NCBI GenBank assembly: GCA_002482415.1
Contig: DLFY01000251.1
Coordinates: forward strand, 1-9,531
Length of the DNA stretch: 9,531 bases
Reading direction: 5' to 3'
Source of the DNA: Phycisphaerales bacterium UBA7708
GTDB taxonomy: Bacteria > Planctomycetota > Phycisphaerae > Sedimentisphaerales > Anaerohalosphaeraceae
Positions 5,431 to 9,531 of this stretch are shown here, piece after piece (position 1 is the stretch's first letter; every line of letters starts with the position of its first letter). The position numbers were made by a program, and so were the translations under genes. The notes below the pieces were generated by a model. It saw only the letters and a list, made by a program, of their open reading frames with translations. It was not told the origin of the DNA and ran no database searches.

Positions 5431-7536
5431 ATGTATCATCAGCGACTGAAATTTTTTATTGGAATCTGCGTGCTGGCCATGCTGGTCTGCCTGACGCGAT
5501 TATGGTATCTGCAATATTACCTGGCTGAACCGGCCCGACAGCAGCTTAGCCAGATTCGCATTCTGCCGCCCAAATCGCTTCCGACGCTGCGCGGCAAGAT
5601 TCTGGACCGGAATGATCGCATCGTCGCACGGGATGAGCCGTATTTTTATCTGCAGATTAATTATGAACTGACCCGCCTGCGGGATCCGCGATTCTGGGAA
5701 GCCCGGCTCCAGCAGCAGACTGCGGCCGGACAGGACCGTCAGGCCGCCGAAGCGAAACTGGCCAAAGACTGGGCCAAAGACATTGCCCGGCTGAAAAAGG
5801 CCATGGATTTCTGCATTTACACCGCCGGGATGCCGGAGGCGGAGCTGCATCAAACCATTGAATCCATCAATGACCGCATCTGGGAACTGGCGCGGTTTAT
5901 CTGCTGGCGGCGGAATCACAGCGATGCTCCCACCAGCCGCTATGAACAGGAAAAAGACCAGATTCCCCTCCGTCAGATTGCGGAGGTGGATTTGTCCGAA
6001 ATGCACAAGGCGTATTCGGTGCTGGAACTGTACGACCGGCCCACCCTGATGGCCGCCCAGGTGGAACTGTCGCATCTTGACGGGGTCAGGATTCAATCCG
6101 AATCGCGGCGGACCTATCCATTCGGGGCAGCGGCATCGCATCTTGTCGGCTGGGTGGGGCCGGTTCGCCGGGAAGAGGCGGATACGCTGTTTTCCGACGA
6201 CACCTACCTGCGGTATCTGGACGGGGAAATCATCGGCAAATTCGGCATCGAAAAACTCGGTGAGCCTGTCCTTCGCGGCAAACGCGGCGAGGTAACCTAC
6301 GACCGGGACAAAAATGAAATCTCCCGAACCAATCCGCAGTTCGGGCAGGATATTCAATTAACGCTGGATATGGGACTGCAGCGGGACATAGAAGCCCTGC
6401 TCAGCGACCCGAATGCTGCGGCGCCGGGTTTCGGGGGCAACGGCAAAATCGCCGCCGTGGTCATCGAGGCAGCCACCGGCGATATCCTGACGATGGTGTC
6501 GCTTCCGAATTTCGATGTCAACAGGGCACGGCAGCTTTATGGCGAATTGCTGAATGACCCGTCGCGGCCCTTGTGGAACCGGGCCATCGAGGAGACGTTT
6601 CCGCCGGGGTCTTCGGTCAAGCCGCTGATTATGCTGGCAGGTCTTGAAGAAAACAAGATTAACGCCGACGAGGTCATCTCGTGCTCGTGGACGCTGCCGC
6701 CGTCAAGCTGGCCTAAATGCCTGCTGCAGCGGCGCGGGTATTGCCACGACTCCCGGTGGGAGGAAGAAGGACAGGTCAATAATGGCCGTAATGCCCTGCG
6801 GGGCAGCTGCAATGTGTATTTTTCGCGGCTGGCCGACCGGCTGGACAGCGAGGCGCTGCAGCGATGGCTGTGGGAATTCAGCTGGGGGACTGCCGTCCTG
6901 CAGCCCTGTATCAGTGCCGAGACGCTTGTCAGGCTGGATATGGGCACCGAGTTTGACAGCCGGTTTCGTGAGGCCCCCGGCAGCATTATTTACGGGATTC
7001 AGACGCAATCGATACGCGACATCGCCGACGCTGCTGTGATTCCGGCAGGGGAAAAACGCTGGTGGGGTATCGGACAGGGCAATCTTCGTGTAACCGCCCT
7101 GCAGGTGGCCAATGCCTATGCGGTGCTGGCCCGACGCGGGGAGTACAAGCCGCCGCGGCTGGTGATTGACCCCGATGATCCAATGAACAGCAAACAAACC
7201 CGAAGACTGCCGATTCATGCACAGCACCTGGCGGTCCTGTATGACGGGATGCACGCAGTAGTCCATGAACGCGGCGGGTCGGCGTATGAGGCCTTTGCTG
7301 ACAGCGGGTTGAATGCACTAGGATTGAACATATACGGCAAAACCGGCTCCACGGAACGGCCTTTCAATGCCTGGTTTGCAGCGTTTGTCAACGATTCGGC
7401 GGGACGAGCCATAGCACTGGCGGTGGTTGTGGAAGAAGGGCAAAGCGGAGGCAAGGACGCCGCCCCGCTGGCCCGGGAAATCATTCGGTTGTGTCATCAG
7501 GCCGGCTTCATCGGAACCAAAACCGCCGCCCCGTAA
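5431..7536 (+). CDS. mrdA: Penicillin-binding protein 2, elongation transpeptidase
   Basis: PBP2 is the class B (monofunctional) DD-transpeptidase that cross-links peptidoglycan during elongation with RodA and MreC. The 701-aa product has an N-terminal membrane anchor (about residues 7-29) and a dimerisation/pedestal domain with the opening pattern LRGKILDRNDRIVARDEP (53-70), YPFGAAASHLVGWVG (229-243) and GKFGIEKLGE (269-278). The transpeptidase domain follows, with SSVK (394-397, S394 the acyl-enzyme serine), SCN (459-461) and KTGS (637-640); GIGQG (546-550) is also family-typical. The pedestal assignment to PBP2 over FtsI rests on the mre context and the IGKFGIEK pattern. It is longer than typical PBP2 (about 600-650 aa) because of an extra helical stretch at about 86-180. 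Cys418, Cys430, Cys438, His439 and Cys460 cluster around the active-site motifs. No SD precedes the ATG. The stop is 3 bp from the convergent ftsI stop. Confidence 0.93.
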   Translation: MYHQRLKFFIGICVLAMLVCLTRLWYLQYYLAEPARQQLSQIRILPPKSLPTLRGKILDRNDRIVARDEPYFYLQINYELTRLRDPRFWEARLQQQTAAGQDRQAAEAKLAKDWAKDIARLKKAMDFCIYTAGMPEAELHQTIESINDRIWELARFICWRRNHSDAPTSRYEQEKDQIPLRQIAEVDLSEMHKAYSVLELYDRPTLMAAQVELSHLDGVRIQSESRRTYPFGAAASHLVGWVGPVRREEADTLFSDDTYLRYLDGEIIGKFGIEKLGEPVLRGKRGEVTYDRDKNEISRTNPQFGQDIQLTLDMGLQRDIEALLSDPNAAAPGFGGNGKIAAVVIEAATGDILTMVSLPNFDVNRARQLYGELLNDPSRPLWNRAIEETFPPGSSVKPLIMLAGLEENKINADEVISCSWTLPPSSWPKCLLQRRGYCHDSRWEEEGQVNNGRNALRGSCNVYFSRLADRLDSEALQRWLWEFSWGTAVLQPCISAETLVRLDMGTEFDSRFREAPGSIIYGIQTQSIRDIADAAVIPAGEKRWWGIGQGNLRVTALQVANAYAVLARRGEYKPPRLVIDPDDPMNSKQTRRLPIHAQHLAVLYDGMHAVVHERGGSAYEAFADSGLNALGLNIYGKTGSTERPFNAWFAAFVNDSAGRAIALAVVVEEGQSGGKDAAPLAREIIRLCHQAGFIGTKTAAP

Positions 7537-7539
7537 CGA

Positions 7540-9240
7540 TCACAGACCTTTTTCGATATAAGGCATGGTTTTTTTCAGGATTTCACCCACGACGGGGGCG
7601 GCAACACGTCCACCGCTGTAGCCTTTATTCAAGGCCCGGTTGGGTTTGCGAATGGACACCATGACCACCACTTTGGGATTGACTGCCGGTGCCCCACCGA
7701 CAAACGATGCGACGTAATTGGACGTATCATAACCGCCGGTCGGCAGCGCGATATTGGCTGTGCCGGTTTTGCCCCAGACCTGAACGCCTTCGAGGGCGGC
7801 CTTGTCGCCGGTGCCTTCATTGACCACGCCGGCCAGGGCATTGCGGACAATCCAGTGGGCCACTTCCGGCTTGATAACAAAACCAGTCGGGCCTGCGGCT
7901 TCGTGGAGTTGGGTGATATTGCCCTGTGAATCCACCACGGCTTTAACGATGTGGGGGGTGACCCGGCTGCCGCCGTTGGCCAGAATCGCATACGCACGCA
8001 GCATTTGAATCGCATTGACCAGGATTTCGTGGCCAAAGGGGATGCGGGTGACGCTGTATCCGCTCCATTTAGACACAGGATAGAGCAGGCCGGGGTCTTC
8101 GCCGGGCAGGTCGATTTCCGTTTTCTTGCCGAAACCGAATAGCGTAAGACCATCATAAAGCCGTTTTTGGCCCATTTTCAGGCCGATTTTGGCCATGCCG
8201 ACGTTGCTGGATTGGATGAGGATTTCGCGCACGGTGAAGTTGCCGTAGCGGTGATTGCCGAATTCGCCGATGCGGTACTTGCCCCAGTAGCCGTCTTCGC
8301 AGTAAAACACTTCGCGGTAGCCGATATGGCCGCTCTCGAGAGCGATGGCCGCGACGATGGGCTTGATGATGCTGCCCGGCTCATAGGGGTCTGTCAGGAT
8401 GCGGTTTTTCAGGCGATCGGGCTTTTCCGTGTTGAATCGCTCGGGGTCAAAATCCGGCAGGGATACCATGGCCAGAATGGCCCCGGTATAGGGGTCCATC
8501 ATGATGCCGATGGCGGATTCGGCTTCGTATTCCTTCATTTTATCCTGCAGGGCCGCACGGACAAACTGCTGGATGGTGGAATCAATCGTCAAGATGAGAT
8601 TTTGACCGGGGACCGGGGGCCTGTATAAATCGGGGCGGAATCCGATGGGTTTGCGATCGACATCGACCAGGACCACCTCTTTGCCGTCGGCCCCTTTGAG
8701 CACGTCTTCATATTTCAGCTCCAGCCCCGCCAGTCCCATCCCCTCGGCCCCGCAGAAGCCCACAATATGCGAGGTCAGTATGCCCATCGGATAATACCGC
8801 AATCGCTGGCTCTGAATGCCAACCCCTGTCAGTCTGGCATTCACGATAGCCTCCCGCTGAGCCAGGTCGATGCCGGACTGGATTTTGACATACCCCTTGT
8901 TTTTGCTGTCATAGACCAGCCGGCAGATTTCCGGGCCGGGCAGGTGTAGGATATCCTGCAGGACCATCGCCGTTTCCTTGACATCTTCCGGATTGGGCAG
9001 ACGGCGAGGTTCGATAAAGACCTCATCAGCGGTATTGCTGGCGGCCAGAACATTGCCGCGGGTGTCAAAAATCGTCCCGCGTCGAGCGTATTGTGTAAAG
9101 GTCGCAGTCTGTTGGCGCTGGCTTTCCTGGGCAAACTTTTCGGCCCTGACGAATTGCAGAACATACAGCCGCCAGCCCAGCAGTCCCATGGCCGTCACCA
9201 GCACAATACCTAATGCGATAATGGTAATTTTGAGTCTCAT
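7540..9240 (-). CDS. ftsI: Septal penicillin-binding protein FtsI/PBP3
   Basis: FtsI is the class B transpeptidase of the divisome, cross-linking septal peptidoglycan with FtsW. The 566-aa product (usual length about 550-650) has a membrane anchor (about residues 5-27). The pedestal domain starts RRGTIFDTRGNVLA (53-66) and includes YYPMGILTSHIVGF (149-162). In the transpeptidase domain are SIIK (290-293, S290 catalytic), SSN (344-346) and KTGTA (491-495). It ends soon after the transpeptidase domain, with no PASTA repeats. Its start overlaps the ftsL-like stop by four bases (ATGA). No SD lies in the 20 nt upstream, so translation is probably coupled to the upstream gene. The FtsI assignment over PBP2 rests on the ftsL neighbour and the presence of a separate mrdA-type gene. 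All catalytic motifs are intact. Confidence 0.92.
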   Translation of the reverse strand: MRLKITIIALGIVLVTAMGLLGWRLYVLQFVRAEKFAQESQRQQTATFTQYARRGTIFDTRGNVLAASNTADEVFIEPRRLPNPEDVKETAMVLQDILHLPGPEICRLVYDSKNKGYVKIQSGIDLAQREAIVNARLTGVGIQSQRLRYYPMGILTSHIVGFCGAEGMGLAGLELKYEDVLKGADGKEVVLVDVDRKPIGFRPDLYRPPVPGQNLILTIDSTIQQFVRAALQDKMKEYEAESAIGIMMDPYTGAILAMVSLPDFDPERFNTEKPDRLKNRILTDPYEPGSIIKPIVAAIALESGHIGYREVFYCEDGYWGKYRIGEFGNHRYGNFTVREILIQSSNVGMAKIGLKMGQKRLYDGLTLFGFGKKTEIDLPGEDPGLLYPVSKWSGYSVTRIPFGHEILVNAIQMLRAYAILANGGSRVTPHIVKAVVDSQGNITQLHEAAGPTGFVIKPEVAHWIVRNALAGVVNEGTGDKAALEGVQVWGKTGTANIALPTGGYDTSNYVASFVGGAPAVNPKVVVMVSIRKPNRALNKGYSGGRVAAPVVGEILKKTMPYIEKGL

Positions 9241-9497
9241 CGGGTCTTTTTGGTTTTGGGCTTATCCGGTTCGGGCGGCGGCGGCAGATGCTCGAACATA
9301 TAACGGGGGTTAATCAGGGATTCGAGCCGCAACTGCTGGCTGCGCAAATCCTGCAGCAGGATATTTTGTTCGGCACGGGCATAACAGTACTGATTATAAA
9401 CCCGGCTGGATGTGGTTCGCAGCAGGATGGTGAAAATCAGCGTGCCGGTCAGAAAAAAAATAATAAAGACCAGTCTGGGCCGCGTTGGCATGGTCAT
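9237..9497 (-). CDS. ftsL: FtsL-like divisome protein
   Basis: FtsL is a small bitopic membrane protein that, with FtsB/DivIC and FtsQ, activates FtsW-FtsI during division. The 86-aa product has a short basic cytoplasmic N-terminus (MTMPTRPR), one membrane helix (about residues 9-26), a periplasmic coiled coil (about 33-62) with QDLRSQQLRLESL, and an N-P-R motif at 63-65. A Pro/Lys-rich tail follows, PPPPEPDKPKTKKTR, which is unusual for FtsL. FtsL sequences diverge strongly, so the name rests on size, topology and position just before ftsI, the standard order. A FtsB/DivIC-type protein is the alternative. The stop overlaps the ftsI start (ATGA). The upstream SD is weak (GAG about 10 nt before ATG). 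Confidence 0.75.
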   Translation of the reverse strand: MTMPTRPRLVFIIFFLTGTLIFTILLRTTSSRVYNQYCYARAEQNILLQDLRSQQLRLESLINPRYMFEHLPPPPEPDKPKTKKTR

Positions 9498-9531
9498 AAT
9501 CGATTATCTCAAAAGTTCTGTGTCACGGTAT

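Noticed and set aside
5500..6357. 285-codon antisense frame within mrdA
   Set aside because: It mirrors the GC-rich codons of the real gene and has no start signal or motif.
7545..7575. Intrinsic terminator for mrdA ending in a 7-T run (7569-7575)
   Set aside because: Only a 4-bp stem can form, and it is separated from the T-run by five bases; the run is explained by Lys codons of ftsI on the other strand.
8167..8628. 153-codon frame antisense to ftsI
   Set aside because: It lies opposite the conserved transpeptidase region of ftsI and is best explained as a shadow of it.
9504..9530. Possible C-terminus of an upstream - strand gene such as rsmH (frame ending YRDTELLR, TAA)
   Set aside because: Eight codons at the edge are too few to identify; all three frames here close quickly, so no call is justified.

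Overview
This 9.5 kb window carries a bacterial cell-shape and cell-wall synthesis locus. The protein style suggests Planctomycetota, probably class Phycisphaerae, but this is a judgement from memory and not a search result. The cues are the MreB sequence, the large mrdA-type PBP2, a coiled-coil membrane protein paired with a 51-aa membrane protein upstream of mreB, and patchy use of Shine-Dalgarno (SD) sites. Genes are GC-rich and the leaders are AT-rich. I see no mobile elements, RNA genes or CRISPR arrays.

Layout on the + strand: an AT-rich leader with a good sigma70-like promoter (128-156); a coiled-coil membrane protein with a C-terminal beta-type domain (270-1127); a 51-aa single-pass membrane protein (1150-1305); a leader with its own promoter and a possible RNA switch (1332-1501); mreB (GTG start at 1502); mreC (2649-3485); mreD (3500-4012); a 139-bp gap with a strong promoter-like sequence; a secreted protein with a glycoside-hydrolase-like TIM-barrel pattern (4152-5375); and mrdA/PBP2 (5431-7536). 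rodA does not follow mrdA here.

Layout on the - strand: an ftsL-like gene (9497-9237) and ftsI/PBP3 (9240-7540), overlapping by four bases (ATGA). They run toward mrdA and the two stop codons are 3 bp apart. This looks like the end of a division (dcw) cluster whose earlier genes lie beyond the right edge.

How the genes fit together: MreB filaments with MreC and MreD organise the elongation machinery, and PBP2 is its transpeptidase. FtsL and FtsI are the corresponding septal components. The two upstream membrane proteins and the hydrolase-like gene are unexplained members of the neighbourhood. The points most worth following are the mreB leader, where one pyrimidine arm can pair with either of two SD sequences, a 14-bp palindrome inside a 19-bp promoter spacer directly before mreC, and the hydrolase-like gene between mreD and mrdA.
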